Shown here: in pieces, positions 11,733 through 22,920 of the stretch | How positions within the stretch are numbered: the first letter of the stretch is position 1 | How the letters are laid out: each line of letters starts with the position of its first letter | From: Malaya genurostris | Taxonomy: Eukaryota > Arthropoda > Insecta > Diptera > Culicidae | Direction: 5' to 3' | DNA length: 64,000 nucleotides | Assembly: GCF_030247185.1 (NCBI RefSeq) | Contig: NC_080571.1 | Span: forward strand, 230,719,666-230,783,665 | The notes under the pieces: model-generated | Databases searched by the model: none | The model's input: only the letters and a program-made list of their open reading frames with translations | Told to the model about the DNA's origin: nothing | Position numbers and translations under genes: made by a program

Positions 11733-12029
11733 GCTTTCCTTGTTTTGAATTGTCCGTGTTGCAATTTCATGCCCTCTTCACCCAATGTGGTAGAAACAGG
11801 TGGAGCAAACAGAACTATTTTCTGTTAGTGAAATCAACTTTGCTTCAGCAAGCCAAGTAAAACTAAAAACCACGTGCTTGCTTTCGTCACATCGTTCGGG
11901 CTAGTTGGCATTGAATCAAAGCATGTTTATTTTTAATGTATGTCGTCATACCGAACTATTTAAAAATTTTTGGTTACCAACGTAAGCAAGCCATGTGGGC
12001 TGCCCCACCTGTTTATATCACATTGCTCT

Positions 12030-12330
12030 TCACCCAGTATTTCCGTAACTGGGAGCCGGATCTGGAAAAAATTCTACATCAACTTATAAACAAAATTTAC
12101 ATCATCTTATGAGTACATTATACTTCACATTTCAATCTAAGTTTGAAAAAATGGGTCATTCGTTTCAGGCGTGGCGTTTAGGATCACTTTTCCGGTACTT
12201 ACGGTACCGGAAACGAAGATCCGGTATACCAAAAATCCACTAACCAGGCCCGTTCATTTGAAGAATTATACGGCTGATTGGAAGTATTTAGCTCGATTTT
12301 TTCGTGTCATGTATACGAACATACTCTTGA
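12030..12330 (-). repeat. modular repeat fragment, reverse
   Basis: Reverse-strand module words ('aactgggagccggatctgg', 'ccggtacttacggtaccggaa') in a degraded order. Confidence 0.5.
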
Positions 12331-12426
12331 GAACGATATTTTTATAGTTATTTATTATTATTATTAGCTCCATCTGACTGTTGTCTACATGAAATAAAAC
12401 TTAAAACTATACACTAAAACAGTTAA

Positions 12427-12753
12427 CTAAATACGTGACTTGATTCGTGAAATAAACCGGGTGCATGGTTCTTCAAACTCATGAAACTCCTCGACAGTCG
12501 TGAAGGTTCGGATCATTGCAGTTATTGGTTCGAAATACCCAAAAGTAGTGCGATGAAAACGTGGCTCAAGTAAAGTACTACTACGAAGAACTCTCGGAGG
12601 AACTCGAAAATTCAACATGGAGAGGAGCTCAGAGCTATCAACTTCACCATTCAATAACTTAGCCACAAAACTAGCTTGATGAATACGCCGACGCCGTTCT
12701 AATGTATCCATGCTCAATAATCTACAACCTGTAATGCCGGAAGCGAAAGTCAT
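12427..12753 (-). pseudogene. Jockey-like reverse transcriptase ORF, C-terminal fragment
   Basis: A 108-codon minus frame reads LERRRRIHQASFVAKLL...FRVPPRVLR...FHRTTFGYFEPI...FHEFEEPCTRF. This is the usual tail of Jockey-type retrotransposon polyproteins, downstream of the reverse transcriptase: an 'RR..QxxFVxxLL' helix, 'RVLR', and a 'HRTxYGYFEPI' block near the end. No upstream RT part is adjacent, so it is a 5'-truncated insertion. It lies between reverse pieces of the modular repeat. The same block is recognisable in the interrupted copy at 50.2-55.0 kb. Confidence 0.75.
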
Positions 12754-12819
12754 ATCCGGATGACGTTCGGTAGGGTTCTATGGGATTACAAGACTTTTCA
12801 TTTGTCCTATGCTTATGAA

Positions 12820-13130
12820 AATTGGTCGAGCGGTCTGTGAGAAAATCGAGTGCACTCTTCTATTTGTTTTGTACATTTTACTCCGTAATTCCGAAACCAG
12901 AAGTCGGATCCGCATAAAATTCAATAGCTGGCTATATGGTGTAATGCCTTTCATTTGAATCTCAGTTGAGAAAAATTCGATTAAGTGGTATCTAAGAAAA
13001 TCGCAGGCACTTTTTTCATTTTTAGCTCATTTTGCCTCGTTACTATCGAGCCGGAAGTTCGATCCGGATTAAATTCAATAGCAGGCTGTGAGTCCGACAG
13101 ACCTTTCATTTGAATCTAAGGTTCTTGAGG
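12820..13130 (-). repeat. modular repeat fragment, reverse
   Basis: Phrases such as 'attccgaaaccagaagtcggatccg' and 'cctttcatttgaatctcagttgag' are the reverse complement of the modular repeat. Confidence 0.65.
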
Positions 13131-13132
13131 TC

Positions 13133-13213
13133 CTGAGGTTCTTGCAGAAATGAGTCGGTCCTGAGGTTCTTGAAGAAATGAGTCGGTCCTGAGGTTCTTG
13201 AAGAAATGAGTCG
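13133..13213. repeat. 28-bp tandem repeat, three copies
   Basis: The unit CTGAGGTTCTTGAAGAAATG followed by AGTCGGTC begins at 13133, 13161 and 13189 with a single difference (GCAG/GAAG). The third unit runs into the tRNA-like sequence. Confidence 0.9.
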
Positions 13214-13230
13214 AATGGTATAGCTCAATG

Positions 13231-13302
13231 CTCAATGGGAATCGAACCCAGGTGGGCTGCGTGAAAGGTATCAACGTAGCCATCACGCTATACTCGTCCC
13301 CA
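13231..13302 (-). repeat. tRNA-Glu-like SINE head or tRNA pseudogene
   Basis: On the minus strand there is a box A-like TAGCGTGATGGCTA, an anticodon-loop-like CTTTCAC (TTC, Glu) and a perfect box B GGGTTCGATTCCC (13238-13250). The presumed acceptor stem does not pair (GGGGACG against TTGAGCA), so a working tRNA is unlikely. A tRNA-derived SINE promoter is the better call. Confidence 0.65.
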
Positions 13303-13309
13303 TTTCCCG

Positions 13310-14450
13310 GAACTGGTCATAGTAGAGTAAACGAAGATTTTTCGAATGTTGCTTTTGTTACTCGGTAAGCATCACATCGTTGAGAATCAAACAAATAGTC
13401 TGTAGGCAGGAGCCAACGATAGTCAGCAAGAGCATATATATTTTCATTACCTAAGCACTAAGAACACGTTTGAAGCTTATCCTAGCCTTCAACCAGCATC
13501 CGAAGGTGGAACGGCTCCCATCGCATTAGCAGTAATCCTGCCAGTTTAATCAGTCCCCGGCAGTCACTTTGGCATTAGTTTAGAATTATGTTTAATACAT
13601 GCTAGGTCACGTTTCATCTCCGCTTGTTCCTTGTGTTACGGAAAAGTAATAGCACTTTACTTGGCTATGCCGAGCCGAGATGATTGAACTTTGCCTGGTT
13701 TTACATGCCGCAGAGAAGCTACATGACGCAGTTAATAATTTGTATGTTTATCAATTGATTTGTATTTTGCTAGGTCTCAGCACATTTTGTTACATTGCGT
13801 AACAAATTAGTTGGAAAAATTACGGAAAAACATCAAATTTTTTTCCTGATAGTCTCATCAAATTCCAATAAGTCAAACATTTCTTTTCCATCGTTCTCAT
13901 TTATCATAAATAATCAATTAATTAACGCGTCAAAGTGCGGCAACAGATGCAAAGTGCAAGCTGCTAGATTCTGGTTGGACACGACTCGTTTCACAAATGG
14001 CTTTCGAACGGTTTTGCTGTGGCGGCCCGAGGCCGGGGCCGGGGTGAAATGTTATATGGATCAAAACTTTAACGATAAATTTTTCCTACAACTTGCTGAC
14101 GATGAATTTCATACCGAAGGGGGGGGGGGCTGAAGTTTTTCGATTTGCCGGTGGGACGATGAGTGGCCGGAAGATGACACCGAGCTGAGCTGAGCTGAGA
14201 GAGAGAGACTGAGAGGGTTGGTGATAGATTGATGATAGTTTTGACGCAAAAGTTTTTTTGCAACTGTTGATGATTTAACGGTTTACTGGTTTTTGGCTTC
14301 GACGTATCTGACGAAAAGATCAATATTTTCCATTTTCGTCGTTCGCTTAGGTTAGTTGAATAATCAACTTTGGGGAATTTATTCATTATTGCAAAAGGCT
14401 ATGTCGCATAAGTTAGTTCGTAAACTTGTAACTGACGTTTTGCGTGGCGA
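13310..14450. other. unassigned stretch
   Basis: No gene was recognised. The frame at 13795-14133 lacks an ATG, and its end is a G-run. Local features are a G9 run near 14120 and a CTGAG/GAGA cluster near 14185-14215. Confidence 0.35.
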
Positions 14451-14454
14451 ATTT

Positions 14455-14515
14455 ACGATCCTACTGACACTGCAAATCCTCTCAGATCGGGTTTCGAACA
14501 TACGACAATTGGGGT
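14455..14515 (-). repeat. tRNA-derived SINE fragment
   Basis: The text 'gatcctactgacactgcaaatcctctcagatcgggtttcgaacatacgacaattgg' matches the SINE at 58609-58820 over about 55 bases, including the box B region read on the minus strand. The rest of the SINE is absent. Confidence 0.6.
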
Positions 14516-14519
14516 GATA

Positions 14520-15960
14520 TTACACTGTTGCTAGTTTTAAAGCCACAGTGCAAATGAAATACTTCCGAGCAAAGAAACCAATAGAGAACGGCTCTGACGA
14601 TGCAATGCAGGAAACTGGTAAAGTAGATGTTTGTCGAGATTTTAATTGCTTTTCACCACTTACTTTACGAAGTAGTTTCACCTTGCACTGTTTCGTTTCA
14701 CTAATGTTTTCAAATTTCTTTTTTTCTTTTAAATAAACTTTTACTCCCATGCTACATGCTATCCTCTTGTATCGGATAAATTTACCAAAACTTGGATGAA
14801 AGAAGACCAACTTTAAAATGATTCCCGGGAGGGGAGGTTAAATTGCTTCCGTAGTCGAACACCATAGCCAAAATGTGTTTCGTATTACCTTCAACGTCAC
14901 TCTTTGAACTTCGATACCGAAAGTGCCTAATGCTGAAAATTTGTCTATTACTTTTTTCCCGAAACTTTCCAAGCAGCTTCGGAACCAACTTTATTTCGCT
15001 TTTCGTTCCATCGACATCGGCAAGAGATTCATTGTCAAAAGATTATTTTGACTTTTCCATTGTTTTATTTTTACAGCGTAGGAAATTCGTTGTTTCGAGG
15101 TGGAGCTTAAACATCATGACGAAAATGACGCATGAAGAAATAAAATTGCTATTTGAGGAAACGTACGAGTTTACTTTGTGAAACACGGAGGGGTAAGAAG
15201 ATCGTTTGACTTTCATGGGGTATTTATTTCTTGTGCCATTTGTATATCGAAACAGAAGAGTAAAGAAATCTTTTAAAATTCTCTGATGAATTATCTGATT
15301 TCCCCCGGTAAAGTTATTACACTTCCAAGGCAACTTTCGATGGATTTTCACAGTAGCTTTCTTCAGGCAAGCCTAATAAATTCCTGCTGTAATTTTGAAG
15401 CAACTTGCAAGCTAACGACAGCCAAATTGTTCCTTTCGTCAATAAGTTGTTCATTTATTCCATGCTATTGTGGCTTGGGATTTATGGTAATACTTTTACT
15501 GAAATGAACATCCTTAGCTTAGCGTACAGAGTGAAAAATAATCTAAAATGTTTTTATTGCACAACACATATTTTCGTCTATCAGTCTGTCAGCCGACTTT
15601 ATTCGATGATTTATTTTATTTTATGTCTCATAAAAATGTTCAAGAATCGTACTAACAGATGTGGTTTCTTTTTATAGGAACAGCAATCTCAGGATAAATT
15701 AGGTAAGTAAAATTTGTGAACGATTCCTATATATGTTCAACTTTTGTAGGGATACTTTTTACTTATGCATAGCGAAGGAAAAGTCATTTATTTAGATCTG
15801 TGATTCTCATAAAAATGGACAGTAGACTCGACATCAACCTGTTGGGCGGTGTTAATTCTAAACCGAATGACTAAATTAACCGTCTTAAAGAATACGCACA
15901 AATATGTCTTCCTCATATAAGTGTATTTAACACGCATGGCTTGTAACCATCCCTAGTAAA
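14520..15960. other. mostly unassigned; possible small exons
   Basis: No domain was recognised. There are two exon-like stretches: 15077-15192, after TTTTTACAG and before GTAAGA, with a short ATG frame MTKMTHEEIKLLF that stops before the donor; and 15678-15702. From about 15,780 the text resembles a dispersed repeat also seen at 38.4 and 63.0 kb. Confidence 0.3.
15678..15702 (+). other. possible 25-nt micro-exon
   Basis: TTTCTTTTTATAG precedes and GTAAGTAA follows, both good splice signals. The 25 bases read EQQSQDKL in one frame. There is no supporting homology, so this may be chance. Confidence 0.15.
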
Positions 15961-15999
15961 TGTTTGTTTTACTAGCGTACAAAACATGTCGCAAGCCAT

Positions 16000-16398
16000 T
16001 CCGCAATATTTACTTCGCTATTTTTTTTTTCTCATTTTTTTCTGTAACAACACCATCATCGCCCACGGAAACTTACCAACAGCATGCGGGCCACCCGCCG
16101 GGTATTCGTAACCTGGGGGTGTTTCCCGCGGACCCACACGGACCGAAGAATGCGGCCAACATGAACATTCACCAACGCCATATGGAAGACTCTCATGAAA
16201 TATTCAATTCACCGGCCACTGCCGATCACCAGCTGAAGGCTGGATCTGCCAAAGTCAACCATTGCGACCCAAATATGACATTACTCAATGATACAACCCT
16301 AGTTTTAAGTTAGTCGTAAATTAAAATTAGTAAAAGCCCTTGGCATCTTAGAGCTTAAGCAGTGTGCCTTAAACATTATATTCTTGAATAAAAAAAAA
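16000..16398 (+). mobile_element. polyadenylated retro-insertion with 14-bp target duplication
   Basis: ATGTCGCAAGCCAT occurs directly before (15986-15999) and after (16399-16412) this 399-bp insert. The insert ends in AATAAA merging into an A-run, the signature of LINE-driven insertion. An open frame (to 16313) reads TETYQQHAGHPPGIRNLG and ends TTLVLS, followed by a ~70-base 3' UTR. I do not recognise the protein. It is either a 5'-truncated retrotransposon or a processed copy of a cellular mRNA. Confidence 0.8.
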
Positions 16399-16559
16399 AT
16401 GTCGCAAGCCATGCATTGCACTCAACCACTCGGAGCCCTTCGATCATAAAATTGCGATATCGCAGTTTTTGATTTTTGCGATAGTTGATTTAACTAATTT
16501 CTTTTTGATTCAACCAATATGGTTTTTGATTTGCATATATTCAAGTAGTTGAAAAATAT

Positions 16560-16807
16560 GTTATGTTGTTTTGAATGCTGTTAAATGTCGGAGACAGTTG
16601 AAAGCAAAACAATATTTGCAATGCAAAATCAACAACTTTTTTAGTTGAAATCTGTTCGCGTCGCTTCAAAACCATCGATGTTGTTTTCATTGACATTTTG
16701 AAGCGACGCGAACAGATTTCAACTAAAAAAGTTGTTGATTTTGCATTGCAATTATTGTTTTGCTTTCAACTGTCTCCGGCATTTGACAGCATTCAAAACA
16801 ACATAAC
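16560..16807. repeat. near-perfect palindrome, 112-bp arms
   Basis: The left arm 16560-16671 (GTTATGTTGTTTTGAATGCT... to GCTTCAAAA) and the right arm 16696-16807 are reverse complements apart from a few differences, with a 24-base spacer. It sits in a region with many scattered GTTGAAA/TTTCAAC words (16480-17480), suggesting the core of a non-autonomous foldback element. Confidence 0.9.
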
Positions 16808-17480
16808 GATAACAAGTGTTTATCTAACAGCGGTGTTGTGATAAAGTTAACCTTGTTTAAGATGAAAAAGATTTGGTGACAAATTAGAAAATGTTAATGA
16901 ATGATCATCTCGTAAACTTACAGGTATGCGCAAAAATTTTATGCTTCAAATTCGATCATTGATTTACTTCCAGCAGACTGTTTTACTTCCAGCTGATGAT
17001 GTTCATGCATTAGCAATAAAACGTTTTTTGACATGAATTTAATTTATGAAGGTAACAGGAGCGAAGGGTTTCAAACACACAGAACGCGCTGCGTTTGAAT
17101 GGCACTTTTGAATTTGATGCATCCAAGCTCATATAAATTGACTAAAATTTTCGCAAATCAATATCATTATTCGAATTGATTCAACTATTTGCAATGTCTA
17201 AAACAAATAAAACCTCATTTAGGGGTTAGCCAAATTTTGTGCTAGGGCATAAAACCTATTTATTTTTCAACTAACAGAATTTTGTTTCAATAACAACACC
17301 AGTTATTTCAACTAAAATATTTGTTGAAATTGAAAGGTATGTGTCCTCACTAATTGACAGTATTTTTTTCAAACAGTTAAATTAGTTGTTTCAACCATCG
17401 TTTCTGCTAATCGAAAAACAAAAATGACAATCGAATTCAGAAAATCAACTAACATTCTGGTTGAAATGGGATCGCGGGTG
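16808..17480. repeat. region rich in TTCAACT/AGTTGAA words
   Basis: The words TTCAACT and AGTTGAA recur on both strands (for example near 17180, 17270, 17300, 17390 and 17450), as they do at 16480-16560 left of the palindrome. It is probably the flank of the same non-autonomous element. No ORF is supported. Confidence 0.5.
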
Positions 17481-17484
17481 GTTC

Positions 17485-17790
17485 CGTGCATCAAAAATGT
17501 TCCCTATTTCCATGTGTCGGTTTTGCGCGATACGCTTTGTGTGATGATTCGTTCGATTCATGTTTTTGGATTCTTGCACGACTTATTTTGGCACTGAATT
17601 TCATCTTAATGCTCGTTCATACCAAACATTTTATTAAAAACAACTTTGAGTTATTTTTGGATATCTCATAGTCCTAAAAATAATAAATTGCTGAACTTAT
17701 TTTCGATGGTATGGAGAAAAAATTCTGTTGCTGCGATAAATACAACCAGAGATATTCGCGATTGAGTTTTATCCATTTTTGTAGAGGGTA
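17485..17790 (+). repeat. dispersed non-coding repeat (copy 1 of 3)
   Basis: The text 'tttccatgtgtcggttttgcgcgatacgctttgtgtgatgattcgttc...cactgaatttca...ttaatgctcgttcataccaaacatttta' recurs at 63125-63420 and, shorter, at 38515-38630. The open frames here are chance readings. Confidence 0.75.
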
Positions 17791-17998
17791 AATTTTCAAA
17801 AGGCTCCCCATAGTATAGTAAGACGTATTCATGACAAAAAATATGCTGCGTAATGTTCTCATCAATAATACAACGCAACAAGTTCGATTACGATGGTGCC
17901 AATGAAGTCCAAATAATGTTACGAATTCACATCTTATCATAATAATTTACAATAAGATCCAATGTAACTTTGCGGTAACCTTATTCTAACGACATGTT

Positions 17999-18420
17999 TG
18001 CATTGAGTAGAAATTAACTGGCATTGTGTGACGGTACGTTATCGTGGTGCGAGGATCCACTAGTTGTTTCCCCACAAATCTGGTCTTTTTCGGCAAATTG
18101 CTTCACGTAAATGTCTCATAACGCCCTAATAATACTCCTTGTTGACGATCTGGCCTTGTGGAAGGAATTCATGATACACAACCCCGGTTTTCGATGTCGA
18201 TGGCCTACCGCTTCTCTAATCAACATTCACAGACTCACGGCCACTTCTGAAACGTTCGTGCCACTGATAAACGACTGTTTTCCTAATAGTATCGTTGCCG
18301 AAACACTCTTCTAACATTTGCAATGTCGTCGCACCATTGAAACCGTTATTAACGCAAAATTTAATGCCCAGTTATCAAGCTGAAAATTTGATAGAATATC
18401 AATAACAGATGTGGCAACCT
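17999..18420 (-). pseudogene. mariner (DD34D-like) transposase remnant with internal deletion
   Basis: On the minus strand the text reads LEECFGNDTIRKTVVYQWHE and RFRSGRESVNVD, the second helix-turn-helix part of classical mariner transposases. It then reads SGRPSTS and jumps to GVVYHEFLPQGQIVNKEYY, RHLREAICRKRPDLW, which lies about 120 residues further on in intact members. In-frame stops (after NVD, KEYY and GNN) and the loss of the region with the first Asp make it dead. The DD34D assignment is by overall resemblance, as the catalytic spacing itself is not preserved. Confidence 0.75.
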
Positions 18421-18721
18421 AAAGAAAATCTAATCGGGTGACTGAGAGTGCCATACGGTCGTGATTTCGGGAGCTTTTTGATCAAGGTAGGAGTTGAGTG
18501 TGCGCTTATATGATAAAGCTTTTGGAATTCTGAAGCTTTTTTTTCGATATTTGTGCGGAACAAATTTTGTGTTTTTTTGGGAAGCATATATTTTTTACTA
18601 GAGATAATATTCGTACGCTTTGTCACGGCAGTGTATATTTAACAAAACTTATGCAAATGCCTACCATTATGACCAGTAATACAAAAAATGCATTTGGTCA
18701 ACAGTAGGCGCTCGGCCATCC

Positions 18722-19108
18722 ATGGAAGCTGACGATCAATGTCAACTTTCCTCTCTGAGCAGCCTAGATAGCCGTGTAATGTCGGTAGCGGTTTCCCAAC
18801 TGGCTAAGAATAACGCTAAGGTTCACCTGTACCGGTGGTATAAGTCCACCAAACAGGTAAGCGGTGTGGCATCCGGCGGAATTATTTTCTACCATGAATT
18901 GATCCACTGGTTTCCTGTTCCATGTCTTAAAAGGCCACAAAAATGGGAACTCCTAAGTCAAGGTGTATTTCCGTGCCGATGGCTGAATGGCTGCAGGAGG
19001 TTAAACAATGCAGTCGTGAACGGAATATCTTGGGATTTTCCCTTACTGTGTTAAGCGAAGCTCTGGCACAGTGGACGACTTCTTTCTTCGCAACTCGTGG
19101 GATTTAAA
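18722..19108 (+). pseudogene. probable ORF1 remnant of LOA-like retrotransposon
   Basis: An ATG frame at 18722 (MEADDQCQLSSLSSL...) gives way near 18900 to another frame reading MAEWLQEVKQCSRERN and LSEALAQWTTSFFATRGI before a stop. It sits 130 bases before the endonuclease/RT ORF, where a LOA-clade ORF1 is expected. No zinc knuckle is seen, so the assignment is by position. Note that AAACAG/GTAAGC near 18855 would also be a fair splice donor, so a host exon is not excluded. Confidence 0.4.
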
Positions 19109-19240
19109 TGATTAAAACATTTAAAAAAATAAAAAAAAATACATGGTTCGCTATAGGCGATTATAAGCTAATAAATTTGGTTTCTTGTAGTTGTTGTACG
19201 ATAAGTGCTGGAGGTGGAATGTTCGTTACTCTAATTGATA

Positions 19241-22200
19241 ATGGTTAGAGTAGCACAAATCAATCTCCAGCGTAAACGTACAGCAACTATGAATCTATCC
19301 AGACTTCTGCAAGAAGGTAAAGCTTCTATAGTTTTGGTTCAGGAACCATATTTCCAAAAGGGAAACTTCTACGTTGGAAAGTTGTTAAACCCAGTCTTCG
19401 CTGCCTTCAACAAGAACGGTATGACTAATCCACGTGAAATACCTCGTGCATGCATACTTGCAAATAGTGCTCTCGATGTTTCTCTTATATCGGAGCTCAC
19501 AACTCGGGATATATGTGCTGTCACAGTTGGTATGACTATTAATGGCATAGACAGAAAATATGTCTATTGTTCGGCATATTTACCGCATAACCAACTTTCG
19601 CCAAGCGATGACTTCAAAACGGTTGTATCATACTGCTGCCAGAATGATTTACCGCTTGTAATCGGCAGTGACATAAATGCTCACCATATCATTTGGGGCA
19701 GCACAGATATAAATTCGAGAGGCTCTGATATGATGGAATTTGTGAGCAGTACAAACCTTCACATAGTCAATGCAGGAAACCGTCCAACTTTTGCGAGGTC
19801 TGGAAGAGAGGAGGTTTTGGACGTAACTCTCTGCTCTGATAGAATTGCGCATGAGTTGGTGAATTGGCTCGTCTTCGATGAGCTCGAACCTTCGTTGTCT
19901 GATCATAAGTACATCTTCTTTGATCATTCAAACGTTAAATTTTATGTTATCACATACCGTAATCCCAAATCTACAAACTGGGACCTCTATGAAGACGGCT
20001 TGGCGACTAGATTTTACGGGTACCAACCAACAATTGAAACCCCAATTGATTTGGAAAATGTTGTCGACGAGACAAATTCACTCATAGTTGCAGCATATGA
20101 AGAGGCTTGTCCACTTCGGATTGTGCGAGCTACTAGAGGAACTCCTTGGTGGAATGCTGAACTTGCTAGACTAAGGAAACTATGCAGAAGAGCTTGGAAC
20201 CACCTACGCAGAGATGGGTCGGAGGCATTCGTGTCGGCTCGAAGGGCTTACAAAAATGCTCTTCGTTCGTCTGAGCGAAGTGGTTGGAAAAGCCTCTCCA
20301 CAAATGTCTCTAGTCTCAACGAGGCTAGCAGATTAAATAAGTTACTTTCGAAGTCCAAGGACTTTAATGTCAGTTTCTTAAAAACTTCAGATGGTGAACA
20401 CTTGTCTGATGAAGGTGATGTACTTCACTATCTTTTTAACACTCACTTTCCAGGATGTATGGATCCATCACCGAGAGCTATTCCCGAGACTTTTTCAGGT
20501 AGTTACGATTCTTGGGCCCTTGCTCGAAGCGTTGTGACGATTGAATCGGTCAAATGGGCAGTTGAGAGTTTTGCTCCGTACAAGGCTCCCGGAAAGGATG
20601 GAGTTTTCTCAGTGTTACTGCAGAAAGGGTATGAACATTTCAAACATGTTTTGAAGAAAATACTTACTTTGAGTCTTGCGACAGGATATATTCCAGGAGC
20701 TTGGCAGGGAATAATTCTCAAATTTATTCCCAAAGGCTGTCCCGACACTGATGAGGAGGCGAAGAGTTTCAAGCCTATCAGTCTTAGCTAATTTCTTCTT
20801 AAAAGAGTGGAACGCATAGTAGATCACTATATCAGGAATGTTAGTCTGGACGTGCGTCCACTACATGGAATGCAACATGCTTACCAGAGTGGAAAGACCA
20901 CTACAATCCTGTTACATGATGTTGTGTACAACATTGAAAAAGCTTTCTCACAAAAGCAATCTTACTTGGGAGTTTTCCTAGATATTGAAGGTGCCTTTGA
21001 TAACGTGTCTTTCAATTCAATTCTGGAAGCAGCCCGTGGTCATGGCATACCTTCAAGTATCACAAATTGGATACACGCAATGCTTAGCAATCGACTTCTT
21101 TGTTCATCGCTTCGGCAAGCAGAGATTAGAAAGCTGAGTGTCTGTGGGTGTCCTCAAGGTGGTGTACTATTCCCACTTTTATGGAACCTAGTCGCTGATG
21201 GTTTGTTAAGGAAACTTAATAACCTTTGATTTCCGACTTATGGTTTTACCGACGATTATCATATATCATATATGACCGGTATAAGCATTACCACTCTCTT
21301 TGATTTAATGCAGCAAGCCCTGCGATCTGTTGAACAATGGTGTTGTTAGGTTGGATTATCTGTAAATCCGGGCAAAACATCAATGGTGCTTTTCACTCAT
21401 CGTAGGGTAATCACAGAAGCTCGTCCGTTACAGTTCTTCGGTTCAGAGGTCACTGTGGTCGATCAAGTTAAATACGTCGCAGTTATTCTTGATTCCAAAT
21501 GAATTGGTCTACTCCAGGGCTTGCAAATTGAAGCAACGAATATGAACAAAAGGGTTTCACCATCTGTGCTATACACACACATTCGTATGTCTGGTAGAAT
21601 TCACAGCGCAACCCAGGCAAGGTCGTTCGTTCATGAATATGCTCGCTTGCTGAGACCTATGCTTCATGAGGTTAGCATTTGATGAATGGTTTTCATATTG
21701 TAGATGCCTATGAGGAAACTAGATTCATAACTTTTAGTTCCGATGAATATTAATTTAAAGAACATTGCTTTTAGTGTTTCTAGGATATATACACAGTGTA
21801 AACTGCCAAGAAACAAATTGATCGTTTTGAAAATGGGCTCAAATGCAAAATTTCTGCTTGAAAATGTTTAAAGTATGTTTGAAATGTGATCAAATTTGGT
21901 CTTGGAATGCGACCATTATGTTTAAAATGATGTCTGTAAACCTACACTTTAAAAATAAACTGCGTCTTGTAGCACGCCGTGAAGCAAGGTCTTCTTTCTC
22001 TTACAATACTAACGATAGCGAACCTTTCATTTCATTACATTGTCATGAATTGCTTAGTTCATGTTTAACTTAGACTGAGAGCACAGACAATTTACTTGGC
22101 AAGGGGAATCGGTCAGCACTCAGTTCGAATGATTAACGGTCGAATCTAGTGATCGCATGTCGAACTCAAATTTCAAATGCTGTTTACTTCTTATGAGTAC

Positions 22201-22710
22201 CTGGCCATTCTGGTATTACTGGAAATGAATGGGCTGATGATTTGGCTAGAACTGGTGCAACGAATGATTTCGTTGGTCCTGAACCAGCTTTACCACTTTC
22301 AACTAGTTGGATACAGCACAAGATTCGTTCTTGGGCTGCATCCAAACATGCCAGCTACTGGCGCTGCTTGCAAACAAAAGACAAAAGTATTTCTACCAGA
22401 TTTAAATCTGAAAATGTCAAAGTATCCACTGCATTTCTCCAAGCATCATTGCAGTATTCTGGTCAGAGCTCTGACTGGACATTGCAAACTCAATTATTAC
22501 ATGGCTACTATTCAACGTGCTGAGTATTATTCGTGTGATTTGTGTGAATGCGATTATGGTACTTCATATCATCTGATATGTAACTGTCCCGCATTGACGC
22601 AACTAAGTATCCGGGTTTTTGGTTCTCCATTCATGGCTGAGTCTGTGTATGTGGAGCTACAATTAAAGGATATTCTCTCGTTTCTCACCCAATGTGGTAA
22701 GGAGCTATAG
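19241..22710 (+). pseudogene. LOA-like endonuclease / reverse transcriptase / RNase H ORF2, broken
   Basis: Residues 1-230 form an AP-type endonuclease: N-terminal QINLQRKR, VQEPYF, GSDINAHHIIWGS near residue 147 and LSDHKYIFF near 226. The RT follows: YKAPGKDGVF near 450, KFIPKG, FLDIEGAFDNVSF (20978-21016), CGCPQGGVL (21145-21171) and then TYGFTDDYH, where the usual FADD box reads FTDD. Breaks: an in-frame TAA at 20789-20791 right after PISLS, a TGA at 21227-21229 just before the FTDD box, more stops by 21350, a frame change between 22150 and 22500, and a TGA where Trp precedes VPGHSGITGNEWADDLA of RNase H (22190-22250). The last block has the Cys/His-like CDLCECDYGTSYHLIC end. The start is the ATG of MVRVAQINLQ. 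Confidence 0.88.
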
Positions 22711-22920
22711 TCAGAATGGTTCATCGTTCTTCCTGGAGTGAATGAATCCTTTCTGTATTTACCCTAAATAGGGTTTAGCAGATCATTTATGGGGTACCGA
22801 TTTTACTTCTGCTCGTACATACTGCGAATCGTTCTGCATTCTTCCGGGAGTGCAGAATGGTGTCGCTTTTGTAAAATCTCTAAATCCTCTCGGGGGTGGA
22901 GGTTTTATTAACTGTGCATC

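Larger units (their letters stand above)
18700..22915 (+). mobile_element. degenerate LOA-clade (Lian-like) non-LTR retrotransposon
   Basis: The order is ORF1 remnant, endonuclease, reverse transcriptase, RNase H tail and a non-coding 3' tail with 'gttcttcctggagtgaatgaatcc'-type text. Possession of an RNase H domain after RT and the sequence style place it with the LOA clade, which includes Lian of Aedes. Ends are approximate and no target duplication was found. The part at about 21500-22080 is too altered to follow and may contain an insertion. Confidence 0.75.

Noticed and set aside
13231..13302. Functional tRNA-Glu gene
   Set aside because: Boxes A and B and the TTC loop are present, but the acceptor stem does not pair. 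A SINE head or pseudogene is more likely.
13795..14133. 112-codon plus ORF
   Set aside because: No ATG start, and it ends in a G-run that overlaps a minus frame. No recognised motif.
18111..18314. Plus-strand 67-codon ORF
   Set aside because: It is the antisense of a mariner transposase remnant that reads clearly on the minus strand.
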